Below are positions 38,859 to 48,183 of a stretch of 57,503 bases of DNA, one piece after another; within the stretch, counting starts at the first letter, position 1; each line of letters opens with the position of its first letter. The position numbers and the translations under genes are program-made. Below the pieces are notes generated by a model. That model ran no database searches and was not told the DNA's origin. It saw only the letters and a list, made by a program, of their open reading frames with translations. This DNA comes from SVTX01 sp045588675 (lineage in GTDB: Bacteria > Bacillota > Clostridia > Oscillospirales > CAG-272): NCBI GenBank assembly GCA_045588675.1, contig JAZNER010000044.1, positions 1 through 57,503 of the forward strand, in the 5' to 3' direction.

Positions 38859-39299
38859 CTAAAAAATTATTGTCCAAGTTCCCTGCAAGGAAATATCAGA
38901 TTCCTTGTTTATGGGGTTTACCCTTACTTTCCGAGCATTCAATGTGCCGTTCTGCGAGAGCAGCCCGAATTCAAGAATTGATTTTCCGTTCGCTTCTGTC
39001 GTAGCCAAAGACCAGTTGAATGTTACCCGTCCTTCCTCCGGGAACGTGTAGCCGTCAATGTTCTTCGTATACGCGTTGGTGATTGTTGTGTCAGTAACCT
39101 CTGGAGCTGCGCCGGATGTGCCGAAACTGATTTTACCAACCGGCGAGCCTTGCGGATTTCCTGCCAGCAGTCTCGCAAGATTGCTTCGGCAGAGATCGAC
39201 AATCATGTTGTTTTCCGTATAAGAATCAATAATCGTTCCGGCTTTAATTACATCAACGTGGAAAACACCTTTTAGCTGCAAGCTGTCTTTTAATTCCAT
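38859..39299 (-). CDS. Tail fibre/tip protein, 146 aa
   Basis: A beta-rich protein beginning MELKDSLQLKGVFHVDVIKA, with SYTENNMIVDLCRSNLARLL, a sequence common in small tail-tip or fibre-base proteins of myoviruses. It lies between the DUF2612-like baseplate protein and the retroelement target and may join the target protein to the baseplate. Confidence 0.65.
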   Translation of the reverse strand: MELKDSLQLKGVFHVDVIKAGTIIDSYTENNMIVDLCRSNLARLLAGNPQGSPVGKISFGTSGAAPEVTDTTITNAYTKNIDGYTFPEEGRVTFNWSLATTEANGKSILEFGLLSQNGTLNARKVRVNPINKESDISLQGTWTIIF

Positions 39300-39327
39300 C
39301 TATAACTCCTTATTATCAAAAATAGTA

Positions 39328-40239
39328 TCACTCGTCAGGGCACGGCAAAGGTATCAACGAATCGCGGATATGCTCCCCGTTGTGCCTGTAGATGCCGCTT
39401 CTCAGCTCGTGCTTCATGTATGTATAATTCAAAGATTCATTTACAGTGATGCTTTCCGTGTCTGCTTCCGGGGCTGTCCGACATTCAAACAAGTCTGTCA
39501 GACCGTTTCCGCGGTGGTATATCGGAATACTGACTTCCTGATCGCTTTGCTTGGTGTAGAAACCGTTATAAAGCTCCTCGCCGTCACGTCTGACGCTGCC
39601 GTTGCGGAATAAATAATCAACTTCCGTAGGCAGCACATCTACGCCGGAATAAAGGACGTGCGCATTTCTTCTTACACCGCCGTCGTCAAGCCGGTCGACA
39701 AGCTCCGGCTGAACGTATGAAATAAGAAATTCATCATACCAGCCGGTCAGCTCATCAACAAAATTGAACAGCTCTACAGTCTCATAACCGACACCCGCCG
39801 GAATAATCCTTGCAAGTGTTTTCTGAAAATCTATGTTCGGCAGCCCTTCGCCGTTATGGGTTATTCTTAAGCCAGCCGGATAAGCCGGATAAACATGTAT
39901 GTCGTCTGTGTCATATAGGAACTTCAAAGCACGTATAATGCTGTTTACATCAGGAACAGCCGTATTCGTCAGCTTTTTCAGTTCAAGCAGAGCGCGGTAC
40001 ACCTCGTCTGGATTTCCGTTTCTCGGTTCGTCAAGAATTTTGCCGAGCCGGTCAAGGAAAATGCCTGTAGCGTTTTGCAGGTCAAAGCCGTCCTTGATGC
40101 TCAGCGCCTTTTCGTTGAGCTCGTCAAGGCCTCTGTCAGAAAGCTGTACCAGCTTGAGGGTGTCGTCCTGGCATAGCCACTGCTGCCAGTAAGGCGGCTT
40201 GTTGTACTGCCGGAAATCAATCTTCTCTAAGTCTTTCAC
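39328..40239 (-). CDS. Baseplate/tail protein of DUF2612 type
   Basis: A 303-aa protein. The N-terminal 180 residues (SIKDGFDLQNATGIFLDRLG, then RALLELKKLTNTAVPDVNSI and later ARIIPAGVGYE) match the DUF2612 baseplate proteins, which occupy the place of gpI/Mu gp48 next to baseplate J. A C-terminal extension probably carries the fibres. Its start abuts the stop of the baseplate J gene. Confidence 0.75.
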   Translation of the reverse strand: MKDLEKIDFRQYNKPPYWQQWLCQDDTLKLVQLSDRGLDELNEKALSIKDGFDLQNATGIFLDRLGKILDEPRNGNPDEVYRALLELKKLTNTAVPDVNSIIRALKFLYDTDDIHVYPAYPAGLRITHNGEGLPNIDFQKTLARIIPAGVGYETVELFNFVDELTGWYDEFLISYVQPELVDRLDDGGVRRNAHVLYSGVDVLPTEVDYLFRNGSVRRDGEELYNGFYTKQSDQEVSIPIYHRGNGLTDLFECRTAPEADTESITVNESLNYTYMKHELRSGIYRHNGEHIRDSLIPLPCPDE

Positions 40240-41696
40240 TAGTCACCTTCCTGCACAACTATCATGGACGGGTCAAAAACAGCTATTTCAACCTGACCGA
40301 TGGCGATGTTCTCCGTTGCATATTCAGACGGATCAGGCGGGGTAAGGTCGGCAGAAGATGCCAGCTTGATGTCAACAAACGCTATGCCGTCCATGCTGTA
40401 GATAGGCTTGAAGAGTTTCTGGTAAATCACATCGTCGCCGACTTCTACGTTGTCTTTTGCCCATGCGGTTATCTTTTCCTTGATTGCGCTTGCAACGTCG
40501 AGCGGCGGCGTTTCTTCCGGGTTCAATGTGTACTTGATGTCAAGCCAGATGTATTTATTCACCGGACGGCTGAAACCGATGTTCCATGTGTCGCCGTTTG
40601 AATCCTGAATCTCGGTTTCAAGGTTGCCGTAAGCCTGTATACCTGCCGGTCCTTTGTCAAATATCATCTTGGCAATTTCATCTGCCTCACCGCCGATGAC
40701 AACAGATTCGTATGATTTCGGAGGTCTGCCGTATACGTCTATTACGTCCTTTCTGTTGCTGTAGACTTTTGTATATGTAACGCCCGGAACAGTAAGAAGC
40801 CAGTTTCCGATAGCAACTTCGTTCGCAACGGACTGCTGCTGCCTTGTGCCGAGACGCATACGCAGTTCCGCATCGCTTTCAGCATTCCTGCCTGTAATGC
40901 CTGTCACGTAATTATAGACCGCATCAAAGCCCGAAATTGGGTTGACAATCGTATTGACATAACCGATAGGCGCGACAACCTCGCCAGAATCTTTGCATTG
41001 AAAAACAGCCTTGCTGCCGATTTCTTCGATTTTGATGAAGTTGCTCTCAGTCGTTATCATGCTGTAAGAAAAGGCTGTCGAGCCGTCTGCTGTAAGAATC
41101 TGCATAATCTCATCTTCGATTGTACAGATAAAGATATCCGGCAGGGCAGTTTCTATAGCAGTTTTCAAGCCGGTAAGAATATCAGACTTAGAGTCTCCGC
41201 TCTGCGCTTCGTAAGAAACGGCCGTGCCGTTGAGCGTAAAGCTGTAACTGTGCCCTTCAAGAATATTCTTGATGCTGATTTTTATAACGATAAGGCTTGC
41301 TTCGCTTATCGTGATTTCTTTTTTGTTAGTGAAGAACGCGCCGTCCTCAATTCTTATGACGTGTCCTTTCGGAATTACCGTACCTTTAGAACCGAAACAG
41401 GCGACAGTAACTTCCGTATTAGTCGGCGCAAGCCGCTGGACGTTCACAAAATTGACGAGCCGATCCAAATACACAGAAAAGCTGTCGTCAACGTCGCACG
41501 TAGAATACAGCAGCCCGAGCAGTTCCCAGAACTGTGAAAATTTAAGACTCAAGTTCTTGATGTACGCACCTGTAATCGAAGTATCGTCAAGGTCTAAGTC
41601 TTCGCCGAAATAAGCCCTGAATTCTTCCTGCTGCTCTCTTAATATTACTGAAAATGGCTTTACGACAAAGCCTTGGTCTGTTATTCCGTATTCCAT
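40239..41696 (-). CDS. Baseplate J-like wedge protein
   Basis: A 485-aa protein. The N-terminus YGITDQGFVVKPFSVILREQ and the middle GRNAESDAELRMRLGTRQQQ (about residues 269-288) are hallmarks of baseplate J/gp47-like proteins, which build the wedge around the central hub of contractile tails. Length is normal. Its presence supports a myovirus tail. Confidence 0.88.
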   Translation of the reverse strand: MEYGITDQGFVVKPFSVILREQQEEFRAYFGEDLDLDDTSITGAYIKNLSLKFSQFWELLGLLYSTCDVDDSFSVYLDRLVNFVNVQRLAPTNTEVTVACFGSKGTVIPKGHVIRIEDGAFFTNKKEITISEASLIVIKISIKNILEGHSYSFTLNGTAVSYEAQSGDSKSDILTGLKTAIETALPDIFICTIEDEIMQILTADGSTAFSYSMITTESNFIKIEEIGSKAVFQCKDSGEVVAPIGYVNTIVNPISGFDAVYNYVTGITGRNAESDAELRMRLGTRQQQSVANEVAIGNWLLTVPGVTYTKVYSNRKDVIDVYGRPPKSYESVVIGGEADEIAKMIFDKGPAGIQAYGNLETEIQDSNGDTWNIGFSRPVNKYIWLDIKYTLNPEETPPLDVASAIKEKITAWAKDNVEVGDDVIYQKLFKPIYSMDGIAFVDIKLASSADLTPPDPSEYATENIAIGQVEIAVFDPSMIVVQEGD

Positions 41697-41705
41697 ACAG
41701 CCCCT

Positions 41706-42074
41706 CTATATCTCAAGATTTGTCTCTATTTCTGCGCCGTCAACCAGCTTGACCGTAATAGACACATAAAAAGTTCTTGTGGCTTTATCAAGCCGGACGT
41801 TGAATTCCGTTATCTTTTCAACTTTCTCAAGCTCAAGAACCCTGTCTTTGATTGCCGTCTCTATCATCCGCTTATGGGTTGCATTGTCCATGTATTCGTC
41901 CGGTATGTACGGAATACCCAGCTCGCGGTTGTAGAACCATTCCTGATAGAAAATCGAAAGGCAGTGCCGCACTTTCTGCCGGTAATGGTTATATTCATCT
42001 TCTGAAAACTTCCAGTTGTGCTTAGATGTCTTTACGAAATTTGTTGTATCTTCTTCGATAACCAAATCTTTCAT
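41706..42074 (-). CDS. gp25/gpW-like baseplate wedge protein
   Basis: A 122-aa protein preceding baseplate J. The centre RQKVRHCLSIFYQEWFYNRE, then GIPYIPDEYM and the strand-rich C-terminus (ITEFNVRLDKATRTFYVSIT) suit the Mu gp46/T4 gp25-like family, which links baseplate wedges to the sheath. Confidence 0.75.
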   Translation of the reverse strand: MKDLVIEEDTTNFVKTSKHNWKFSEDEYNHYRQKVRHCLSIFYQEWFYNRELGIPYIPDEYMDNATHKRMIETAIKDRVLELEKVEKITEFNVRLDKATRTFYVSITVKLVDGAEIETNLEI

Positions 42075-42086
42075 TGCCTTGCCCTT

Positions 42087-42929
42087 CTAGCCCGAATAAG
42101 GAGTGTCTTTCGGGTCTTTCCTTGTAAAAACCGTGTCGCACATTGCCGGCTCAACGGGAAAAGTTATCGGTGTCGGCGGCGTGGTCGGAGCACCGCAGCC
42201 TGTGCAGGTGTGTATATGGGCGTTCTCGCTGTCCAGATGCCGCTGCACGGCTTTCCAGAGCTGCTCGTATTTGACCATGTGGTAGTCATTGCCGTTCACC
42301 TCAACCTTGTCTTCGTTCAAGATATTCAGCGTAGCCTTGCCGTTTCCGGCAAACATCTTGATGTTTCCGTTTATGTCCATAAGCAGGCTTGTTTCTTTTG
42401 TGCCGCTTGAATCGGTCGTAAACAGATGGATATTGCCGTCCTTTATGCGGTGTTCCATCTTGTTGTCATCAAGTTCAAGCTGGCTCTTTTCCTTGCCGTC
42501 TATGTAATGAATAATTTGCAGCGCATCTTCATCGACGGCCGGAATGAACTTCTGCGGCTGAAGCCCCGGAATACAGTATGCGTCGCATAAGTCATAGCGG
42601 CGCGGATCTGTGTCTTCGATGTTGTCATTGCCTTTGAGCTTCCATTCCTCGATACAGCGCTCGGCAAAGAACAGCAGAACTTCATCGTCCTTATGCAGCG
42701 GAAAATGTATCGTGTATTCCACAGTGCCGGAATAAAGAACCGGAACGTCAATCAGAATCGGAAATTTCATGTACGAACCGTCAGCCATTCTGCGCTTGAT
42801 TGACGGCTGGATAACGGCACGGCGCGTGGCCGCATTATAAGACACAACTACGGCGGGCATGCTTGTGTGCACGCTAGTCATATAATAGTCATTGAATTCT
42901 TTCATAAAATCCGAAAGTTCCTGCATCAA
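42087..42929 (-). CDS. Baseplate spike protein (Gp138 N-terminal domain type)
   Basis: A 280-aa protein. Residues about 20-125 (MPAVVVSYNAATRRAVIQPS then ILIDVPVLYSG and DEVLLFFAERCIEEW) resemble the OB-like N-terminal domain of phage T4-like gp138 spikes; later repeats such as GTKETSLLMDINGNIKMFAG suggest the beta-helical needle. A tip segment follows with HIHTCTG and CGAPTTPPTPI. It would pierce the host outer membrane. Confidence 0.75.
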   Translation of the reverse strand: MMQELSDFMKEFNDYYMTSVHTSMPAVVVSYNAATRRAVIQPSIKRRMADGSYMKFPILIDVPVLYSGTVEYTIHFPLHKDDEVLLFFAERCIEEWKLKGNDNIEDTDPRRYDLCDAYCIPGLQPQKFIPAVDEDALQIIHYIDGKEKSQLELDDNKMEHRIKDGNIHLFTTDSSGTKETSLLMDINGNIKMFAGNGKATLNILNEDKVEVNGNDYHMVKYEQLWKAVQRHLDSENAHIHTCTGCGAPTTPPTPITFPVEPAMCDTVFTRKDPKDTPYSG

Positions 42930-43771
42930 AGCACCTCCGCCTTTATGTCAATGTAAAAATCCTGTCCGTAATTATCACCGACAAACTTTGTTTCCTTGAT
43001 TTTCATCGTGGCATTCAGTCCGATTTCTGGACTGTTCACCACGCAGGCTACTCCCGGATTGAGCTGCGGGAAAAGCAGCGTCCGGAAAGTCCATTCGTTT
43101 CCGGCTGCGGCCTTATTGTCATCGTCAGATGTCTTGTCGCTTACCGCGCATGGAATTGTCAGCAGTCCTGTTTCCGGCGACAGCAGTAGACCCGTGGATT
43201 CAACTTCCTTGTTTTCGGTCATAATGTAGACCATCTCGTTCTGAATGCAGTAATACAAATCAAAGCGGTTCAGAACCTTCTTCAAGATGTCAGACGCAAG
43301 CCCGATGTCAGAAAAAGCACCCGGATAAACGGCGGACGCCGGAATGTTTTCTATGCCCTTGTAGGGCAAAGCCATAACGTCAAGCATATCCTGCGCGATA
43401 AGCCGGGCTTCTGTGTTTTTTTCATAAGAAACTGAAACATATCCGTTCATCACGGCTTCTCGGCCGTCCTTGACCTCAAGCTCCGTTATGTATTCTGTGC
43501 CGCTCTTCTTTCTTTCGCCCCTTACAATGTCGCCAAAAAGAATGCTTCTTATGCTTTCGTCCTGATACCCGGCTTTTAAGATGCAGTGAAGCCCCGCCGT
43601 GGAAATCTTGTTGTGAGTATCTTTTGACAAGTTATAGATTCTTATCTTGCCGGTGTTGTTCTCTGATTTTTCTGTCTTTTCAATCTCAAACGCGATGCGA
43701 AGGTTATTGATTTTGAAACCGTCTTCGCCTTTTGCACCTACAATGAGCTCAATCTGCCGTAAAAATGCCAT
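42926..43771 (-). CDS. Probable baseplate hub protein
   Basis: A 281-aa beta-rich protein (LRIAFEIEKTEKSENNTGKI then RIYNLSKDTHNKI), the pattern of hub proteins that follow Dit-like and plug proteins in myoviruses. It overlaps the spike gene by four bases and the plug gene by one. It probably forms the trimeric hub to which the spike attaches. Confidence 0.65.
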   Translation of the reverse strand: MAFLRQIELIVGAKGEDGFKINNLRIAFEIEKTEKSENNTGKIRIYNLSKDTHNKISTAGLHCILKAGYQDESIRSILFGDIVRGERKKSGTEYITELEVKDGREAVMNGYVSVSYEKNTEARLIAQDMLDVMALPYKGIENIPASAVYPGAFSDIGLASDILKKVLNRFDLYYCIQNEMVYIMTENKEVESTGLLLSPETGLLTIPCAVSDKTSDDDNKAAAGNEWTFRTLLFPQLNPGVACVVNSPEIGLNATMKIKETKFVGDNYGQDFYIDIKAEVL

Positions 43772-44115
43772 TACACCTCTCCATAACAGAACTTGAATCT
43801 TGTAGAAAAGTTGAAACGTTCAAGTTCGGCGGTCTTATAGTCATTTGTAACGTCCAGAAGCCACAGTTCGCCTTTAGGCAACTTTGGGCATGAAACATGG
43901 TATTTTTTCAGCAGGTCACTGCCGACTGAAAGACGTATTCCGCCGACAATCAGGTTTTCATCGAGGTCGCATATATTAAGATACCAGCCCGCCGCCCTGG
44001 AATTATATGAAACCTGCAATTTGTATCTTGTGCCGGACAAATCAACGGCTATCTGCCAGCGGGCTGTCTTTTCTGAGTATTCGGGAATGATGATAAAAGT
44101 AAAATCTTCGTTCAT
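43771..44115 (-). CDS. Baseplate plug-family protein (DUF6983 type)
   Basis: A 114-aa protein: ARWQIAVDLSGTRYKLQVSY, RAAGWYLNICDLDENLIVGG and KGELWLLDVTND match the small 'phage baseplate plug' proteins found between Dit-like and hub genes of contractile tails. Family function is known only by context. Confidence 0.7.
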   Translation of the reverse strand: MNEDFTFIIIPEYSEKTARWQIAVDLSGTRYKLQVSYNSRAAGWYLNICDLDENLIVGGIRLSVGSDLLKKYHVSCPKLPKGELWLLDVTNDYKTAELERFNFSTRFKFCYGEV

Positions 44116-44125
44116 AGCTTAACCT

Positions 44126-44791
44126 TTACTGCGGATATGCCGTGCCCCATTTCTTTTCATACGCTTTCAAGATTTCCGGCGAATTACCTTCCATCTCGAC
44201 TCTTCTTTTCCATTCCTGCTTTGCGATTGAATCTTTCGGCTTTTCCGGCGCGATCACACCCTGATTGACCTGCTCGGTTATCTGGTCATTTGTCTGCTGT
44301 GAATTCTTTGGCGATACAGTCTCTACGTTTATGGCGGTGGTCTCTGACTTGACAATCTTAACCTGTGTGAAAGACATAGTGAAAGGCAGATCCCTGCCGC
44401 TCTCAACGTCCCTGTCAATGTCAAAGTCAGTGATTATCATGTTTTTATACACGTCAAGGCCGAGCGAAAGCGTCAAAGGCTGGCGTGATTCTTTAAGCCT
44501 TTTGAGCTCCCTGTAGTTCTGCTTGATTCTGTTCTCGTTAGACGGCTCAAGTTCAGGATTCTCGTCCATGCCGTTCATGTTCATGACAACGAATTCAGTC
44601 CGTCCGATGAACCCTTCAATCGAAATCTTGTCCTGTTCCGGGATTACGTGGTCGGAGATTGTAGAACCTTCTTCAATCGGCACGTCGGTGACCTGGTTCT
44701 TGAACGAGTAGCTTTCTTTAAGGAATGCGTCAATGACGAAGCCGCCGATTGATTTTTGAGGAGTGTTGTAGATAAAGGTTATAACCGCCAT
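44126..44791 (-). CDS. Dit-like tail protein
   Basis: A 221-aa protein. The N-terminal about 130 residues (VITFIYNTPQKSIGGFVIDA, then VPIEEGSTISDHVIPEQDKI) match the Dit-like N-terminal domain of phage tail proteins placed directly after the tape measure; the C-terminal tail is charged and ends KKWGTAYPQ. It would sit at the tail-baseplate junction. Confidence 0.75.
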   Translation of the reverse strand: MAVITFIYNTPQKSIGGFVIDAFLKESYSFKNQVTDVPIEEGSTISDHVIPEQDKISIEGFIGRTEFVVMNMNGMDENPELEPSNENRIKQNYRELKRLKESRQPLTLSLGLDVYKNMIITDFDIDRDVESGRDLPFTMSFTQVKIVKSETTAINVETVSPKNSQQTNDQITEQVNQGVIAPEKPKDSIAKQEWKRRVEMEGNSPEILKAYEKKWGTAYPQ

Positions 44792-46932
44792 CAGTATCTC
44801 CTTCTTTCCGGGCTCGGTATATTCGAGCGCGAAGAATTGATGGCATACGCAAGCTGGTTGTTATATGCGTATTTCACCTGCTCGGCGATTGCCTGGGACT
44901 GTTCGGCGCTTGTTCCCTGCGGAACAGAAATATTCATAGTTGTTGGCGCGTTTATGGTATTGCTTGAGCTTTGTGCGCCGTAATAAGTTGACGTGTTGCC
45001 CACTGCCGTTTCAACTGATTTTGTCAGAGCCTTGTCTTTTGCAGAGCCTTTGCCTTTATCTTTGCCGCCGGTAACAAAATTGACGGCTGTATCCCATGCG
45101 CCGCCGACGATGCCCTTTACCTTTGCCCAGCCTTCCTTTACTGAATCAATGAAGCCGAAAAGTTTCTGGCGGATGCCGTCAAACATGTTCGTAAAGATTC
45201 CGGTGATGAAATCGGCAAGCGCCTGCGGTCCGGCTTTCAATGCCTCCCAGAAAGACACAAAGAAGTTCTTTACCGCCTCAAAGATTGACTTGATTGTGTC
45301 AACAACAGCATGGAAGATACCCGCTATGAAATCAACAAAGACTTGAGGACCACCCTTCAAAGCATTCCAAAAATCAACAAGGAAATTTTTCAAAGCATTG
45401 AATTTATTAATTATATTATTTGAAATATTTGAAATAGCTGTTAGGAAAATAGCACTCAATCCTTCCCATAATGAATTAAAGAAATTCTTTATTCCTTCCC
45501 AGATTGATTTTATTACATTAACTGCATTCTGAAAAAATTGAATTGCATTTTCTACAGCTAAAATCCAATTATCAAATTGAGAAATAACATCCATTATGAT
45601 GCTTTCTACCATTCTGACTACTGGAGCAAAAATATTTCTTAAAACATTTATTATCTTCATTACAATTGAAATAACAAAGATTAAAATAGGTGTAAGCCAT
45701 TCAATTATTTTACCTATGCCCTCAATAAAAGGTATAATTCCTTCAATTATTTTTCCTACTATAGAAAGGTCATCAGTCAAAATTGGAAAAATACTTTCAA
45801 TTATTTTACTTACTACTGATATGATATTTCTAATAATGGGAAGTATTTTTTCAATTATTTTTCCAACGCTTTGAATAATTGGAGCCAGAAAATTTCCTAT
45901 TGTACTTGCGACACTTAATACTAATAAAATAATATCAGTTAAAATCGGAATCAATCCTTCAATTATTTTTCCTACTACTGAAAAAACACTTTTAATTAAT
46001 TTTGCTAAACCGTTAAATTTATCACCAGATTCTTCAATTCTCATTTTGATTATTTCAAACGAAATGACAATCTGATGAATCCAGTGGATAACCACTTTAA
46101 GAGCACCCGCAAATTTATCTATAAAGGCTTCCTGTCCGGCACGTGCTATATCAAGAATCGTTTTGAGCAAATCTTTCAGCGGTTCATTTATAGCATTGCC
46201 GATTCCTTCTGCTGTGGCCGCCTTAAAAGATTGAAACTGCTTAAGAACACCGCCCAGAGTGTTCATTTGCTTTGAAAGCATTCCTTCATACTTGCCGCCA
46301 GCAGATGTAAGCGAATCAAGCGCTTTCTTTACTTCTTTATAGCCAATTCCGGCTTTTTCTATCTCTTCGCGGCTCTTGCCCTCAATCCTTGCAAGCTCGC
46401 CTACAACGTCAAAGCCCCTGTTTGCAAACTGCTTCAAATCCATTGATGACGCTTTTCCGGTTGCAAAAATCTGGCCGAGGTTTTGAGCCATGGAATTAAA
46501 GGCTTCTGAATCACTTTGTGCAATGTCACCTAATCGACTTAAATTATCAGATGCTTCCTCCGCACCCAATCCGTATGTTACCAATGATTGAAGCCCGCCT
46601 ATGGCGTTGGCAGTTCCATAAAAATCGGAAACAGGAGAATAATCTAAATCATGGATTATTTTATTGGCTTTTTCTTGGTCACCAATCATGGTGCCAAGAG
46701 TGGTCCTATAACGTTCAACTTCAGCAGTTGCACCGATTACAGAATCCTTGACAAAATTAAAAGCTTCGCTGATAACTTTTTTTCCGGCATCGTAAATCAT
46801 CTGACCTTTGATAAAAGACGATACCATAGACTCTTGGCGCTTCTTTACATTTTCAACGGATTTCTCCATCTTTTCCGCGCCCGATGTATCAACATCGAAG
46901 CCTAAATATACAAATAATTCACGAATCGTCAT
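44791..46932 (-). CDS. Tape measure protein
   Basis: A 713-aa protein. The N-terminus has the usual phage tape-measure features (LGTMIGDQEKANKIIHDLDY then GLGAEEASDNLSRLGDIAQS), followed by a very hydrophobic, AT-rich middle (about residues 290-510) built of GKIIEG-IP-type repeats with an 18-residue period, then WEALKGGPQ-type repeats and a C-terminal tail. Length sets tail length; by the 1.5 angstrom per residue rule this would be around 100 nm. It overlaps the Dit-like gene by one base. Confidence 0.9.
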   Translation of the reverse strand: MTIRELFVYLGFDVDTSGAEKMEKSVENVKKRQESMVSSFIKGQMIYDAGKKVISEAFNFVKDSVIGATAEVERYRTTLGTMIGDQEKANKIIHDLDYSPVSDFYGTANAIGGLQSLVTYGLGAEEASDNLSRLGDIAQSDSEAFNSMAQNLGQIFATGKASSMDLKQFANRGFDVVGELARIEGKSREEIEKAGIGYKEVKKALDSLTSAGGKYEGMLSKQMNTLGGVLKQFQSFKAATAEGIGNAINEPLKDLLKTILDIARAGQEAFIDKFAGALKVVIHWIHQIVISFEIIKMRIEESGDKFNGLAKLIKSVFSVVGKIIEGLIPILTDIILLVLSVASTIGNFLAPIIQSVGKIIEKILPIIRNIISVVSKIIESIFPILTDDLSIVGKIIEGIIPFIEGIGKIIEWLTPILIFVISIVMKIINVLRNIFAPVVRMVESIIMDVISQFDNWILAVENAIQFFQNAVNVIKSIWEGIKNFFNSLWEGLSAIFLTAISNISNNIINKFNALKNFLVDFWNALKGGPQVFVDFIAGIFHAVVDTIKSIFEAVKNFFVSFWEALKAGPQALADFITGIFTNMFDGIRQKLFGFIDSVKEGWAKVKGIVGGAWDTAVNFVTGGKDKGKGSAKDKALTKSVETAVGNTSTYYGAQSSSNTINAPTTMNISVPQGTSAEQSQAIAEQVKYAYNNQLAYAINSSRSNIPSPERRRY

Positions 46933-46947
46933 TATTCCCGCCCGTTA

Positions 46948-47244
46948 TCAGTCTGTTTTCACATCTTCTTTGTCCATTTCTGAACATGCCAGTTCAAGGC
47001 TCTGCTGCATGTCAAGCACGGCGTTTGCCTTTAGAACTTCTTCATAAGTCCACGTTTTAAGCTCTGCGAGCGAAACTCCCTTGTCTTTCCAAAGACGCCA
47101 GATAGGGAATTCCGCTTCTATGTCTTCTGAAAGTTTTCCGACATCGCCTATGCGCTTGCTTCGCTCTGCGATGGCGCGTCGTCCAGCCCTAATGTAACGG
47201 TTGGCTTCATTTTCTGTCCAAAGCTTTTGATTTTGATAAAAAAA
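46948..47244 (-). CDS. Tail assembly chaperone, C-terminal extension made by -1 frameshift
   Basis: In the -1 frame relative to the 166-aa gene upstream, coding sense begins near the slippery T7 (47238-47244) and ends at TGA 46948-46950. It reads YQNQKLWTENEANRYIRAGR, then IAERSKRIGDV, a Trp-rich part (EFPIWRLWKDKGVSLAELKT) and an acidic end. With the upstream part the fusion would be about 233 aa. There is no independent start with a ribosome site. It is the GT-type product seen in many long-tailed phages, needed for tape measure folding and tube assembly. Confidence 0.7.
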   Translation of the reverse strand, partial: FFYQNQKLWTENEANRYIRAGRRAIAERSKRIGDVGKLSEDIEAEFPIWRLWKDKGVSLAELKTWTYEEVLKANAVLDMQQSLELACSEMDKEDVKTD

Positions 47245-47648
47245 TCCGGATAGTTCACCTCAAGAACGAATGCAAGAAGCGGATATACGGTAAAAAGTTT
47301 CTGGCCGAAAACGGCATTGAAACTAGTCTCAAAATCAGAAGAAAAAGCTACGGCGATTCTTTTGCCGCCGATTTCTGTTACTGCAGTAACGTTGTAAAGC
47401 AGCTTGCGAAGCAGCTCATCCATAGTGTTTTCGTCAAGCTCGCTTGTCAGTTCCTGAATAATTTCAGCCAACGGCAGCTTTGACAAATCAAGGTCTTTGA
47501 AGTCCTTCTTCAAATCAAAAGATGTAAAAATCTTTCCGACTGCGGGAGCAAAGATTTTGATAAGCCTGCTTTTCAGCTTAAAAGCGTCCATCGCCAACAT
47601 AGCCCCGACAGTAAAAGTAATTCCGTCAATGGTTTTCTTGTTTTCCAT
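47148..47648 (-). CDS. Tail assembly chaperone (G-type), 166 aa
   Basis: Located between the tube and tape measure genes. The unshifted protein begins MENKKTIDGITFTVGAMLAM and is helical. At codons 136-137 the sequence GA-T-TTT-TTT-A offers a -1 slippery site, after which the shifted product continues to 46948. Such G and GT products are made in a fixed ratio in phages like lambda. Confidence 0.8.
   Translation of the reverse strand: MENKKTIDGITFTVGAMLAMDAFKLKSRLIKIFAPAVGKIFTSFDLKKDFKDLDLSKLPLAEIIQELTSELDENTMDELLRKLLYNVTAVTEIGGKRIAVAFSSDFETSFNAVFGQKLFTVYPLLAFVLEVNYPDFFIKIKSFGQKMKPTVTLGLDDAPSQSEASA
47238..47244 (-). promoter_or_regulatory. Programmed -1 frameshift site (T TTT TTT)
   Basis: Seven T on the minus strand arranged as GAT-TTT-TTT-ATC in the zero frame, matching the X XXY YYZ rule. 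The -1 frame beyond it is open and reads as a normal protein for 96 codons, whereas the zero frame stops at 47148. Confidence 0.65.
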
Positions 47649-47678
47649 GCTTTATACTCCTAAACTATTTGTTTATTC

Positions 47679-47728
47679 AAAAAACAGCAGCCCAGCCGCC
47701 TTTCGGCGGCCGTCTGCTTCAGCTGGGT
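47679..47728 (-). terminator. Terminator-like hairpin after the tail tube gene
   Basis: Directly after the tube stop codon the minus strand folds (CCGCC/GGCGG with GAAA-type loop inside CAGC-containing arms) and runs into CTG then six T. It would lower transcription of the downstream tail genes relative to tube and sheath. Confidence 0.5.
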
Positions 47729-48172
47729 TTAAAAATTCAAGCCTGATTCAGCCTGCTGTGAAATCTGCCCTGTGTGCAGAACCCACTGCCGGTCTGTGGC
47801 TTCTTTGGCAAAGCCGAACGTCGGGTCTGTCTGAATCCATGCCTGCTGCCAGAAGAACAGTGTCTCGCCGTTGAGGTCAGTAATTGAAAGCGACTGCATT
47901 CCCTGACCTGTCAGCTTGTCCATGTTCTTGCAGTTTGAAAGATATTTGTTGCTTTCGGAGCTCTGCTGCAAAGTGAGCGTTACCGTATGTGTGTTGTCAT
48001 TGCTCTCCGACCTAACAACTTCTCCGTCCGCGCCGACTTTCTTTGTCCAAGTTTCTGCGTTTGGTGCAACTTCAACGAAAGTTCCGTCAGCATAGCCACC
48101 GATCGGGATTCCGCCGTATGTTATAATGACTTTCTTCGGGTCATAGGTTGCTACGAGTGTATTTCCAGCCAT
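47729..48172 (-). CDS. Tail tube-like protein (DUF3277 type)
   Basis: A 147-aa protein: VIITYGGIPIGGYADGTFVE then DGEVVRSESNDNTHTVTLTL fits DUF3277 proteins, the tube-like partner that follows a DUF3383 sheath. It would form the inner tail tube. The strong terminator-like hairpin follows its stop. Confidence 0.8.
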   Translation of the reverse strand: MAGNTLVATYDPKKVIITYGGIPIGGYADGTFVEVAPNAETWTKKVGADGEVVRSESNDNTHTVTLTLQQSSESNKYLSNCKNMDKLTGQGMQSLSITDLNGETLFFWQQAWIQTDPTFGFAKEATDRQWVLHTGQISQQAESGLNF

Positions 48173-48183
48173 CGTCTACCTCC

